From JBLIRR01 sp049472395 (GTDB taxonomy: Bacteria > SZUA-182 > DTGQ01 > JBLIRR01), in contig JBLIRR010000012.1 of NCBI GenBank assembly GCA_049472395.1, positions 88,808 to 152,807 on the forward strand: DNA of 64,000 nucleotides, given 5' to 3'. The notes beneath the pieces were generated by a model. The model was not told the DNA's origin, did no database searches, and saw only the letters and a list, made by a program, of their open reading frames with translations. The position numbers and the translations under genes were made by a program. The stretch's first letter is position 1; each line of letters starts with the position of its first letter. This document shows, piece by piece, positions 17,547 through 26,131 of the stretch.

Positions 17547-17926
17547 TTTTATTTCCTCTCTTATTACTTTCACAAAATTCTTTAATCTTTTTTTAATCTC
17601 CAAAGAATGCTTTGAATTTTATGATTTTAATCCTTCTCCCTCACCTCCTCTTTTTATGATTTTTCTTTTTCATATATATGCTCTTCTCGCCTTGACATTG
17701 GAGCATTTACAAAAAGAGATATCATTGGTTTATGAAAAAGCTATATTTACTCATTATATATTTACTCATTATATATTCTATTAAAATATATCCTAAAAGC
17801 CTATTTTCTGCAATATATTCTTACAAAATTTTCACTTACGAATGTATCCGGAAAATTGATTTATCTCAGAGCAATAATAATATAATTATGCAAAATGTAT
17901 ACCAAAAAATGGAGCAGGTGAGAAAT
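17547..17926. other. 380-bp AT-rich intergenic region
   Basis: This lies upstream of the Gly/Tyr gene and downstream of the hybrid kinase gene. It holds a 15-bp tandem repeat, TATATTTACTCATTA, in two full copies plus a partial third (17742-17777). TTGACA occurs at about 17696 on the plus strand but has no -10 at a usable distance. A 72-codon frame here is not convincing. I see no gene. Confidence 0.45.
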
Positions 17927-19960
17927 TTATTCTTTATTTACAAATTGTAGAATTTTTTCTTTAAGTATTTTTGCATCAACAGGTTTGGTTATATAATCGA
18001 CCATACCAAGGGCTATGGCATTTTCTTGATCTTCTTTCATTGCAGCTGCGCTCAGGCCGATAATAGGAATATTTTTATTTATTTTTTTATGTATTATTTC
18101 AGTTGATTTAAGACCTCCCATCACCGGCATTTGTATGTCCATCAGGATAATATCATAGCGATGTGATTGAACCTTTTGTATTGCCTCCTTTCCATTCCAT
18201 ACCGCATCAACGCAGCACCCATATTTTTCAAGAAGCATTTTTATAAGGCTTTGGTTCGTTGCATTATCTTCTGCAATAAGGACTCTTATTCCCTTTAATG
18301 CTATCTCTTTAGAGAGATGCCGTGTAATGATTTGTCCGCTCTTGCGTTTATCCCCCAATGTGGTTTGAAAAATGGCTGCGAGTTCTTGCCTTGTTATTGG
18401 CTTGGGAAGAAATGCATCGAACCCAGATCTCCTCATTATTCGTGTGCTCCCGATCTTTGCATATAAACTTATGGCAATAAGTTTTGTTTTTTTATATTTC
18501 TCTTCTCTTTTAATTCTCTTTGCGAGTTTATAACCGTCTATTTTTGGCATTTTCAAATCACAGAGGATTATATCAGGAATTGTGGAGTGATTATACATCC
18601 ATTTGAGGAACTCACTTGGAGACGTAGTGCTGTAAAGAATTGTCAGTCCTAAGTTATGGCAATTTGACTCTAAGATACGGAGTGAATTTTCATTATCATC
18701 TATGATGACGACCTTTTTGCCTTTCAGCTTTTTTAATTGAAGAGGGGTTATTTGACTGTCGGCAATAGGATCGCTTTCTTTAAGTTTCAAAGTGAAAATG
18801 AATTCACTTCCTTTTCCTTCCTCGGATTTAAGCCAAATTTCTCCTCCCATCATTTCAACAAGACGTTTGGAAATAGCCAGACCAAGACCTGTACCCCCAT
18901 ATTTTCTTGTAGTAGACATATCCGCCTGTGAGAAAACTTCGAATATGGTGCGTCGAACATTTTCCTTGACCCCGATTCCCGTGTCTTTTACTGATATTCG
19001 TATAGTCTTTATTGTATGGGGCGCAGTCACGTTGGTATCATCTGTCGATTTATCAAGACTCACATGTAAAGCTATTTCGCCTTCATTTGTAAACTTTATA
19101 GCATTACTTAACAGATTGAGTAATATTTGTCTGATTCTTGTAGGATCACCATTGAAGCTTGTTGGCATTCCATCCTCAAAATTATAATAAAGCTCGATCT
19201 TTTTTTCCCTAATTTTGGCGCTCAGTATCTTAAGCACGCTTTCGATCAAGTACTGAAGGTCAAAATTTATTTCTTCAAGCTCTACCTGGTCTGCTTCAAT
19301 CTTAGAAAGATCAAGGATATCATTAATAAGGTCCATAAGTGAATTGCATGTATTGTAAATTATATCGAGATAATTCTTTTGACTTGCATCTAAATGAGTA
19401 TCATGCAAAAGTTCTGCAAATCCTATTAACGCATTCATGGGGGTTCTAATTTCATGTGACATATTAGCGAGAAATTGGCTTTTTGTCACACTCGCGGATT
19501 CCGCCGCTTCTTTGGCTTTAATTAATTTAAGTTGCGTGTGCCTTCGATCGGAAATATCGCGAAAAACCACGACAGCACCGAAGATGTGTCCTTTATCATC
19601 CCTGATGGGGGACCCATTGGCCCGTATATGAATTCTTTTTCCTTCCTTATTCTCAAGAAGAATCGTATCTTCAAGCTCGAGTATTTGGCCGGATTTTATT
19701 ATCAATGAAAAGGGGTTGCGGATTCTTTTGCCCGTTTCTTCATCAATAATAATGAAAATATCACTTAAGGATTTATTTAGGGCCTCATTCTCCTTATAAC
19801 CTGTTAATTGGCAGGCCATATAATTTATGAATTCTACCCTGCTATTGATGTCTGTGGCAATTACTCCATCTCCAATACTCTTTAGTATTGCTGCAAATTT
19901 TTGCTGAGCTTTTATTAATCTATGTTCATCTTCAACTATTACAATCCGTTTCTTTGCCAT
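17927..19960 (-). CDS. Hybrid histidine kinase PAS-HisKA-HATPase-REC-REC
   Basis: The 677-residue cytoplasmic kinase begins with KKRIVIVEDEHRL, which resembles the first strand of a receiver but passes straight into a PAS domain (about 20-145). This looks like a truncated receiver. HisKA follows with phospho-His in FLANMSHEIRTPMNAL (about 165). The HATPase has N-box NLLSNAIKFTNEG, DTGIGV and GGTGLGLAISKRLVE. Two receivers follow: one with DDNENS and LCDLKMPKIDG, the second with EDNATNQ, LMDIQMPVMGG and TKPVD. No membrane segment is present, so the signal is probably cytoplasmic or comes from the upstream kinase. The gene starts 36 bp after the preceding kinase gene and is probably co-transcribed. 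Confidence 0.92.
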   Translation of the reverse strand: MAKKRIVIVEDEHRLIKAQQKFAAILKSIGDGVIATDINSRVEFINYMACQLTGYKENEALNKSLSDIFIIIDEETGKRIRNPFSLIIKSGQILELEDTILLENKEGKRIHIRANGSPIRDDKGHIFGAVVVFRDISDRRHTQLKLIKAKEAAESASVTKSQFLANMSHEIRTPMNALIGFAELLHDTHLDASQKNYLDIIYNTCNSLMDLINDILDLSKIEADQVELEEINFDLQYLIESVLKILSAKIREKKIELYYNFEDGMPTSFNGDPTRIRQILLNLLSNAIKFTNEGEIALHVSLDKSTDDTNVTAPHTIKTIRISVKDTGIGVKENVRRTIFEVFSQADMSTTRKYGGTGLGLAISKRLVEMMGGEIWLKSEEGKGSEFIFTLKLKESDPIADSQITPLQLKKLKGKKVVIIDDNENSLRILESNCHNLGLTILYSTTSPSEFLKWMYNHSTIPDIILCDLKMPKIDGYKLAKRIKREEKYKKTKLIAISLYAKIGSTRIMRRSGFDAFLPKPITRQELAAIFQTTLGDKRKSGQIITRHLSKEIALKGIRVLIAEDNATNQSLIKMLLEKYGCCVDAVWNGKEAIQKVQSHRYDIILMDIQMPVMGGLKSTEIIHKKINKNIPIIGLSAAAMKEDQENAIALGMVDYITKPVDAKILKEKILQFVNKE

Positions 19961-19996
19961 TATTTTGTTCTATTTCCTCATTACACAAAGCTTTTC

Positions 19997-22561
19997 TCAA
20001 TGCTTATTCATTTTTTCACGCGGGAAGGTAATCTTGAATTCCGTCCCTTTGTGACAGCTCAGTTCGATCTTTCCATTAAGTTGATGGGTCAAGCACTGCA
20101 CTAACACCAGACCCAGTGAATCAGGGTGGTTCAGGTCTATCTCGCCTGAGAACCCTGTTCCATTGTCCCTGACAATTAAAATTAAGTTGTTATCCCTTCC
20201 GTGATAGAGAGTAAGGTATATTTCTCCCTTATTGCGATTGGGAAAGGCATGCTTAAGGCTATTTGATACAAGCTCATTTATTATTATCCCGCATGGAATG
20301 GCTGAGTTGATGTCAAGGAATATGTTCTTCATATCTATTGTCAATTGAATGGATGTGGATCTTTCCTTGTATGTTTGAAAAAGATAGGAGAGCAGATCCC
20401 GGCTATAGTGAGAAAAGTTGATCTTGTCTAAATTCTCTGATTCATAGAGTTTTTCGTGTACCAAAGCCATAGACCTTACCCGGCTTTGACTGTCCTTAAA
20501 TAGCTCCTCTACCTCTTTGTTCTGGATATATTGACTATGAAGGTTAAGCATACTGGAGATAACTTGCATATTATTTTTGACCCTATGATGGATTTCTTTA
20601 AGCAGTACTTCCTTTTCCTTCAGGGATTGTTTAATTTGATTTTCAGTGTGCTTGCGAAAAGTGATATCTATATTGGTACATACGATGCGCAATGGCGCCC
20701 CGTTTTTATTTCTTTCAATCACTTTCCCCCGTGAGAGGACCCATATCCACTGCTTGTGGATGGTTTTGAGCCTATATTCAACCTCGAAATAAGGGGTATC
20801 CCCCTTTCGTATTGAGTTGAATAAATCTTCTACCCTTTGCCTGTCCTCCGGATGTATTCGTTTTACCCATAATGCATAATCTCCATGTATTTCATGAGGC
20901 TTAGAAAAACCGAGCATTCTCTGCCAGCTTGGATCAAAGTAAAGCTCATCAGTGGCCACGTTATAATCCCATAGCCCCTGATTTGTTCCTTCAATTGCTA
21001 ATTGCACGCGCTCCTGGCTTATTCGTAAATTCTCTTCTATCTGTTTGCGCCTCGTGACATCATCATACACTGCCACGACCTCCCCTGAGGGTAATTTGTA
21101 TACGTAATTTTCACGCCAGCCTGCAATACGATCATCTTTATAGAGGGATATCGGATGATTTTCCGAATTCCCCGTACGCCATACCCTCTGAAATACCTTA
21201 AAAAGACCGAAATCTTTTACTCCGGGAAACACGTCGACAACACTTTTGCCGAGAAGGTCGCTTTTATTGATTTTATCAATATGCTCTGAAGCTCGGTTTA
21301 AATCTTTGAAAATAAAATCATCTCCATCATTCACAGCTTCATACACAGCCACTCCGCTGCTCATATTATTAAACAATTCTCTGTACCTCTCCTCACTTAT
21401 TCTTATTTTCTCTTCGGCTTTTTTTCGGGCAGTAATATCGGTAAAACTCTCAATAATTCCTATAATTTCTCCATCCGGCCCCAGGTAGGGAACTGCAGTG
21501 ACGATACATGATATTTTTTCTCCATTAGGCAGTTCCTTATCGACCTCATAATCATAGCGTTTTTGTCCCTCCAATATTATTCTCATCGGGCATTGGGAAG
21601 TATTGCATAGGGGTCCTTGCCAGATAGCTGAACATACGCTACCGATTGTCGTGTCTTTTTCCATCTGGAAATAAGCGGCAAATGTGTCGTTTATCTGCAG
21701 CATTGTATATTCTTTACTAATAACACACATGGGAACAGAGGTATTGAATATCTGACGAAAATCTGAAAGGGCCCGTTGGAGTCTATCTCTCATTTTTCTT
21801 TGTTCCGTCACATCATGGAATATAAGCACAGCACCCCTAATAAGCCCCTTCTCATCTTTAATTGGAGAACCGCTGTCAGTAATGGGGATTTTGTTGCCCT
21901 CTTTCGTTATCAGGACGGTATGGTTATCCATTCCACTGACAACTCCTTTCGTAAGAGCCTGTGTGACCGGATCATCAGCAGGTTCTCCCGTATATTCATT
22001 AATAATTTTAAAGATATCCCACAAATGCTTATGATGAGCTTTACTGCTTCCCCAACCGGTTAATGCTTCTGCCACAGGATTCATAAATTTTATTCTGCCC
22101 CTCTCATCAGTAACTATGACTCCATCACCAATACTTCGCAATGTTGTTGAGAGCCATTGCTCATTATTTTTAAGTTTCATTTCTATATCATATCTGTAAA
22201 GCGCCATATCGATCACAGTGCGCAACTCTCTATCCTCAAAGGGCTTGAGAAGATGGCCATAAGGTTCTGTTGCTTTTATTCTATCAAGAGTTAATTTTTC
22301 TTGATAGGCAGTTAAATAGATAATAGGGATATTGAATTGCTCCCGAATCCTGCAGGCAGCCTCAATCCCATCCATCTTACCCTTTAATCGAATATCCATG
22401 AGGATAAGCTCAGGTCTGATATCTGCAGCTTTTATAATCGCGTCTTCTCCTGTATCAACTATTGCCGGCACACTATATCCCAAATTTTCCAATTTATTTT
22501 TTACGTCAAGGGCAATAATAGTTTCATCTTCAACTATAATTATTTTGATAGGCTTTTCCAT
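19997..22561 (-). CDS. REC-multi-PAS histidine kinase (HisKA_2 type)
   Basis: The 854-residue soluble kinase starts with a receiver (about 5-120: EDE, LMDIRLKG, LLKPFED). About four PAS domains follow (roughly 130-255, 265-375, 385-500 and 515-640). It ends in a HisKA_2 dimerisation segment, EIHHRVKNNMQVISSML (about 645), and an HATPase domain (NELVSNSLKHAF, RDNGTGF). The second PAS has a CNTSQCPMR motif whose two cysteines could bind metal or sense redox. A receiver at the N-terminus means it can itself be a phosphorelay target. The promoter at 22652-22680 is good. It forms an operon with the hybrid kinase downstream. Confidence 0.92.
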   Translation of the reverse strand: MEKPIKIIIVEDETIIALDVKNKLENLGYSVPAIVDTGEDAIIKAADIRPELILMDIRLKGKMDGIEAACRIREQFNIPIIYLTAYQEKLTLDRIKATEPYGHLLKPFEDRELRTVIDMALYRYDIEMKLKNNEQWLSTTLRSIGDGVIVTDERGRIKFMNPVAEALTGWGSSKAHHKHLWDIFKIINEYTGEPADDPVTQALTKGVVSGMDNHTVLITKEGNKIPITDSGSPIKDEKGLIRGAVLIFHDVTEQRKMRDRLQRALSDFRQIFNTSVPMCVISKEYTMLQINDTFAAYFQMEKDTTIGSVCSAIWQGPLCNTSQCPMRIILEGQKRYDYEVDKELPNGEKISCIVTAVPYLGPDGEIIGIIESFTDITARKKAEEKIRISEERYRELFNNMSSGVAVYEAVNDGDDFIFKDLNRASEHIDKINKSDLLGKSVVDVFPGVKDFGLFKVFQRVWRTGNSENHPISLYKDDRIAGWRENYVYKLPSGEVVAVYDDVTRRKQIEENLRISQERVQLAIEGTNQGLWDYNVATDELYFDPSWQRMLGFSKPHEIHGDYALWVKRIHPEDRQRVEDLFNSIRKGDTPYFEVEYRLKTIHKQWIWVLSRGKVIERNKNGAPLRIVCTNIDITFRKHTENQIKQSLKEKEVLLKEIHHRVKNNMQVISSMLNLHSQYIQNKEVEELFKDSQSRVRSMALVHEKLYESENLDKINFSHYSRDLLSYLFQTYKERSTSIQLTIDMKNIFLDINSAIPCGIIINELVSNSLKHAFPNRNKGEIYLTLYHGRDNNLILIVRDNGTGFSGEIDLNHPDSLGLVLVQCLTHQLNGKIELSCHKGTEFKITFPREKMNKH

Positions 22562-22651
22562 TATCCCGGCTCCTCTTTTCTCATAATTTTTTTATTGTGA
22601 GGACGTATTATTGACGTTCTCTCACTATCATAAAAATTATCCAATTATGTC

Positions 22652-22680
22652 ATAATATATTTATTTATTATTAATGTCAA
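22652..22680 (-). promoter_or_regulatory. Promoter of the kinase operon with overlapping palindrome
   Basis: On the minus strand TTGACA (22675-22680) and TATTAT (22652-22657) are 17 bp apart. A perfect 13-bp palindrome, ATTATGTCATAAT (22644-22656), overlaps the -10 box and could be an operator. Confidence 0.65.
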
Positions 22681-22710
22681 AAATATCGCCTTATTGCTGA
22701 GGCAAAGGGA

Positions 22711-22739
22711 TTGTTTTACAAAAATGATTTTGATATATG
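22711..22739 (+). promoter_or_regulatory. Possible nitroreductase promoter
   Basis: TTGTTT (22711-22716) and TATATG (22734-22739) are 17 bp apart, about 40 bp before the ATG. Moderate match. Confidence 0.35.
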
Positions 22740-22781
22740 TATATTATAAAACCATATGATTTGCGAAGGAGGATACGTAGT

Positions 22782-23285
22782 ATGGATACAATAACAGCTA
22801 TTAAGACAAGACGAAGTATAAGGAGATATGTCTCTAAGAAAATTGACGAGGCACTCATAAAAGAGATAGTGGAAGCGGGCAGTCTCGCCCCTTCAGGACT
22901 TAATAACCAACCCTGGAGATTTATCGTTGTTGAAGACAAGGATATGATAGATCGAGTCTCAAGGAACACGAAATATTCACATGTGATTAAAAACGCCTCT
23001 GTTATTATTTGTGTCTATCTGGATAAAGCTGAAAGTTATAACTATATTAAGGATGTTCAGGCAATTGGCGCATGTATTCAGAATATGCTCCTTTTCAGCC
23101 ATGCACATGGCCTTGGCTCCTGCTGGATGGGAGAGATATTAAATAAAGCGGAACAGGTCAACACATTAATGAAGGTTCCCACAGAATTTGAGCTTATGGC
23201 TGTTATTACTCTCGGCTATCCGGCCGAGTCAGGGCAATCAGAGAGAAAGAAGATAGATGATTTAGTATATGGGTGGTTAAAATAA
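22782..23285 (+). CDS. Nitroreductase-family FMN oxidoreductase
   Basis: The 167-residue protein has the FMN-binding N-terminus RRSIRRYVSKKID, the APSGLNNQPWRFIVV block (about 35-49), and the GACIQNMLLFSHAHGLGSCWMG helix (about 99-120). The length is typical of short nitroreductases that reduce nitro, quinone or flavin substrates with NAD(P)H. The start at 22782 follows an AAGGAGGA ribosome binding site 8 nt upstream; an in-frame ATG at 22737 lacks one. Physiological substrate unknown. Confidence 0.9.
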   Translation: MDTITAIKTRRSIRRYVSKKIDEALIKEIVEAGSLAPSGLNNQPWRFIVVEDKDMIDRVSRNTKYSHVIKNASVIICVYLDKAESYNYIKDVQAIGACIQNMLLFSHAHGLGSCWMGEILNKAEQVNTLMKVPTEFELMAVITLGYPAESGQSERKKIDDLVYGWLK

Positions 23286-23443
23286 GGGTAATAAGAATAT
23301 CCAGGCTTATCCGTAAGAAAGGAAATGATATGCCGATATAAAAAATATGCACCAGTGTCTCATACACTTAGTATGAGGGAAGTGCTGTGGAGATTGAGCA
23401 GCACCGGATCACAATAAGTCATAGAGCAGGGTAAAGAAGACAG

Positions 23444-24289
23444 ATGCCCGTTAGTAAGACATATCATATACATACACTTGATCATTTCATATTATATGGG
23501 ATTGCGTGCGGTATACTATGGTGGATGATTGAAGTCTTCATCAACGTATCTATTTTGCATAATGGCACTTTTATTGAACAATTATTTTATCCGAGCTTTC
23601 ATAATCTCTGGATTCGATTCTCTGTCGCCTGTTTATCAATTTCGTTTGGAATCTATGTTCATCTTAGTCTCACCAAAAGGAATGAAATGGAAGAGAAACT
23701 TTACAGGGCTGAAAAAGAGGTGGATAAGAGAGTTCGGGAACGCACTGAGGAGTTGATATTCGTGAATAAATCTCTTCAGCAAGAAATTAATAGACAAAAA
23801 CACCACATTACTATTGAGAGTGCACAGAATAAACAGGGTATAGGCGTGCTTGAAGAGAGCGAAAGCCAATCAAAAAGAGTGTTAGATTCCTTACCTTTTG
23901 GAGTTGTTCTTATTGACAGAGAGACACATCTCATTGTCTATGTTAATCCCGCGAGCATAAAAATTATTAGTACTGACAGAAAAAAAATAATTGGCTCTCT
24001 ATGCTATAAACACATTTGTCCGAGAGAGGAAGCGCAGTGTCCTATTACAGATCTTGGAGAGAGCATAGAGAGTTCGGAATGTTTCCTTCAAAAGGCCAAT
24101 GGGGAAAGAGTCGCCATTTTAAAGACAGTCCTTCCCATTAGGTTGAATAATCATGATTATCTTCTTGAAAGCTTTTTAGATATTACGGAAAGTATGCAGA
24201 CAAAAACCACACCAGATTCTGTCAAAAGTGGTGTAGCAGAAATAAACTGGGAAGAATTGGAAATCTTGGATACACTCCCTGTTTCTTAA
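23444..24289 (+). CDS. Membrane PAS sensor without a recognised output domain
   Basis: The 281-residue protein has two membrane segments (about 14-35 and 53-72), then a long charged coiled coil (about 77-145) and one PAS domain (about 145-255). The PAS contains CYKHICPREEAQCPITD, a cysteine-rich insertion I know from PAS domains of anaerobe kinases and cyclases, ending in LLESFLDITE. The chain stops about 28 residues later, where a kinase or GGDEF domain would be expected. It may be a truncated sensor kinase or a stand-alone modulator. Its start has a weak ribosome binding site. The upstream 158 bp holds a 7-bp hairpin (CTCATAC/GTATGAG, 23359-23377). Confidence 0.75.
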   Translation: MPVSKTYHIHTLDHFILYGIACGILWWMIEVFINVSILHNGTFIEQLFYPSFHNLWIRFSVACLSISFGIYVHLSLTKRNEMEEKLYRAEKEVDKRVRERTEELIFVNKSLQQEINRQKHHITIESAQNKQGIGVLEESESQSKRVLDSLPFGVVLIDRETHLIVYVNPASIKIISTDRKKIIGSLCYKHICPREEAQCPITDLGESIESSECFLQKANGERVAILKTVLPIRLNNHDYLLESFLDITESMQTKTTPDSVKSGVAEINWEELEILDTLPVS

Positions 24290-24469
24290 TAGTATGGTTT
24301 GGTACGTATAGTATGGTTTCATACTCCCCCCCAAAAAAATTAGTTATAATATTTATCTTGGAAAGATAATGAAAAATTCTGTTTTTTATTATATACTAGA
24401 ATAGAACATTGAGTTGGGATGTAAGCTTACATTATTATTAAATCAGGTGAAAGGGGAGAGCGAAGTGCT

Positions 24470-25420
24470 ATGTCTTATAAAGATAATGAAATGGAATTGT
24501 TAAATATCGTGAATAATAATGAGAGTTATTTTTCTTCGGAAGAACCTGTTGAAGTGTCGGAAGAACCTATTGAAGATCCGAAAGCTTCTGAGACTAATAA
24601 TGAGATTAAGATTTATTTGCGTGAAATAGCAAAAGTACCGCTTCTGTCAAGAAAAGAAGAGAAGGAATATGCTTTAAGGATTGCCCAGGGTGATACGTAT
24701 GCGAAATCTGAAATGACGAAGGCAAATTTACGCCTTGTGGTGAATATTGCAAAAAAATACATTAACTGTGGCCTTCCTTTTTTGGATTTGATACAGGAGG
24801 GGAATCTCGGATTAATGAAAGCTGTTGAAAAATTTGATGTGAAGCGTAAATGTAAATTTAGTACCTATGCAATATGGTGGATTAGGCAAGGAATTACCCG
24901 TGCAATAGCTGAAAAGTCACAAACTATAAGGGTCCCGGTGCACACAATGGATGCGGTTAAATCATTGCTTAAACATACTCAAAAATTTCTGCAAAATAAT
25001 CACAGAGAGCCTGATAATAAAGAATTAGCAAAATCCATGAAAATATCAATAGAGAAAGTAGAAGAGTTAAAAAATATTATTAAGAGTCCTATTTCTATTG
25101 AAGAACCCATTAATGAATTAGGTAATTATAATATTGTTGATTATATAGAAGATAAACAGTATGTTTCAGCGTTGGACAGGTTAATTAATGATAATTTAAG
25201 TGAGCAGATTCGAAAGGTATTACATACCTTACCAGAAAGAGAAAGAAATGTAATTAAACTGCGATTTGGCATAGGAGTGCCCACCACAAAGACATTAAAT
25301 GAGGTTGGGGATCAGTTTCATTTATCACGGGAAAGGGTCAGGCAGCTTCAACAACGAGCCCTTGCCCGGCTTAAGGAACCTGAACGTTTAAAACCATTGT
25401 ATGATTTCTTTGGAAATTGA
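24470..25420 (+). CDS. Sigma-70 family RNA polymerase sigma factor (group 1/2)
   Basis: The 316-residue protein has region 1.2 (NEIKIYLREIAKVPLLSRKEE, about 43-63), region 2 (NLRLVVNIAKKY, FLDLIQEGNLGLMKAVEKFD, FSTYAIWWIRQGITRAI) and region 3. Region 4 has LPERERNVIKLRFG and the helix-turn-helix LSRERVRQLQQRAL. Region 1.1 and the large non-conserved insert of RpoD are absent. It could be the primary sigma of this organism or a second RpoS/SigA-like factor. A GGGGAG ribosome binding site is 11 nt from the ATG. A possible -10 TATAAT is at 24345-24350 without a good -35. Confidence 0.92.
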   Translation: MSYKDNEMELLNIVNNNESYFSSEEPVEVSEEPIEDPKASETNNEIKIYLREIAKVPLLSRKEEKEYALRIAQGDTYAKSEMTKANLRLVVNIAKKYINCGLPFLDLIQEGNLGLMKAVEKFDVKRKCKFSTYAIWWIRQGITRAIAEKSQTIRVPVHTMDAVKSLLKHTQKFLQNNHREPDNKELAKSMKISIEKVEELKNIIKSPISIEEPINELGNYNIVDYIEDKQYVSALDRLINDNLSEQIRKVLHTLPERERNVIKLRFGIGVPTTKTLNEVGDQFHLSRERVRQLQQRALARLKEPERLKPLYDFFGN

Positions 25421-25455
25421 GAGGGTATATTTCTCTGTGTGGGTGAGGAATCTCA

Positions 25456-25962
25456 TTAGGAATCTAATAATGATTCTAAGTATGGCTCGATTGCCCGACA
25501 TGTATGACAAATAATATTTCCATTTTTATCAATGAGGGTTTTGGATGGTACGCCTTGGACCCCATACGTGCTGGCCACCTTTGCATATTTATCCAACAGA
25601 ATTGTATAAGGAATGTTATGTTGAGCTGCAAATGACGATACTTTTTTTTCGCTTTCCTGGATATCGATATTAATAATTTCAAATCCCTTTTCTTTATATT
25701 TTGAATAGAGATCTCTTAAATAGGGAATTTCCGACACACAGTATCGGCACCATGTTGTGGTAAAAACTAAAAGCACGACCTTTCCCTTAAAATCACTAAG
25801 CTGTATCTTGTTTCCCTTTAAATCATCGAGCATAAATCCTGGTGCGCCGACTTCAATATCTTGACCCCTCCCTGATTTTTTTCCTGTGGGTGAAAAATCT
25901 TCAGATGAGGAACATCCCATCAGATTAATAATAAGAAAAAAACAAATTAATAACTTATACAT
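25456..25962 (-). CDS. TlpA/ResA-like thioredoxin lipoprotein
   Basis: The 168-residue protein has a short lipoprotein signal (LINLMGC, lipidated Cys17) and a TlpA-type thioredoxin fold with the redox motif WCRYC (C72, C75). The cis-Pro loop is GVQGVPSKTLI, near residue 137. Such anchored thiol-disulphide proteins reduce cytochrome c apoproteins or repair disulphides on the outer side of the membrane. The tetrahaem cytochrome at 38.3 kb could be a client, but that is a guess. GGAGTG precedes the ATG. It is convergent with the sigma factor gene. Confidence 0.9.
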   Translation of the reverse strand: MYKLLICFFLIINLMGCSSSEDFSPTGKKSGRGQDIEVGAPGFMLDDLKGNKIQLSDFKGKVVLLVFTTTWCRYCVSEIPYLRDLYSKYKEKGFEIINIDIQESEKKVSSFAAQHNIPYTILLDKYAKVASTYGVQGVPSKTLIDKNGNIICHTCRAIEPYLESLLDS

Positions 25963-26060
25963 GCGCTCACTCCATACTCAGAACTCCTCATTGTAAAGCT
26001 CCCTAAAAATGATAATTATATTACACTATATCGGCAAAGAAGTCAATTATCACTCGGCAA

Positions 26061-26109
26061 TTCACATTATTGATTTTTTTTTGATATACTATCACTATAA
26101 AATAGTATA
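26061..26109 (+). promoter_or_regulatory. Promoter and inverted repeat of the sigma-54 activator gene
   Basis: TTCACA (26061-26066) and TATACT (26085-26090) are 18 bp apart. TATACTAT (26085-26092) and ATAGTATA (26102-26109) form an 8-bp inverted repeat spanning the -10 box and the predicted start, so a repressor or the activator itself could bind here. Confidence 0.45.
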
Positions 26110-26131
26110 CATAACCGAGAGAGGAACATAA

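Noticed and set aside
17692..17724. Promoter TTGACA ... TATCAT on the plus strand
   Set aside because: The spacing is about 22 bp, too long, and no gene follows on that strand.
17732..17950. 72-codon hydrophobic frame on the plus strand
   Set aside because: Its N-terminus is made by a 15-bp tandem repeat (LYLLIIYLLIIYSI), no usable ribosome binding site is near, and it runs into the kinase gene.
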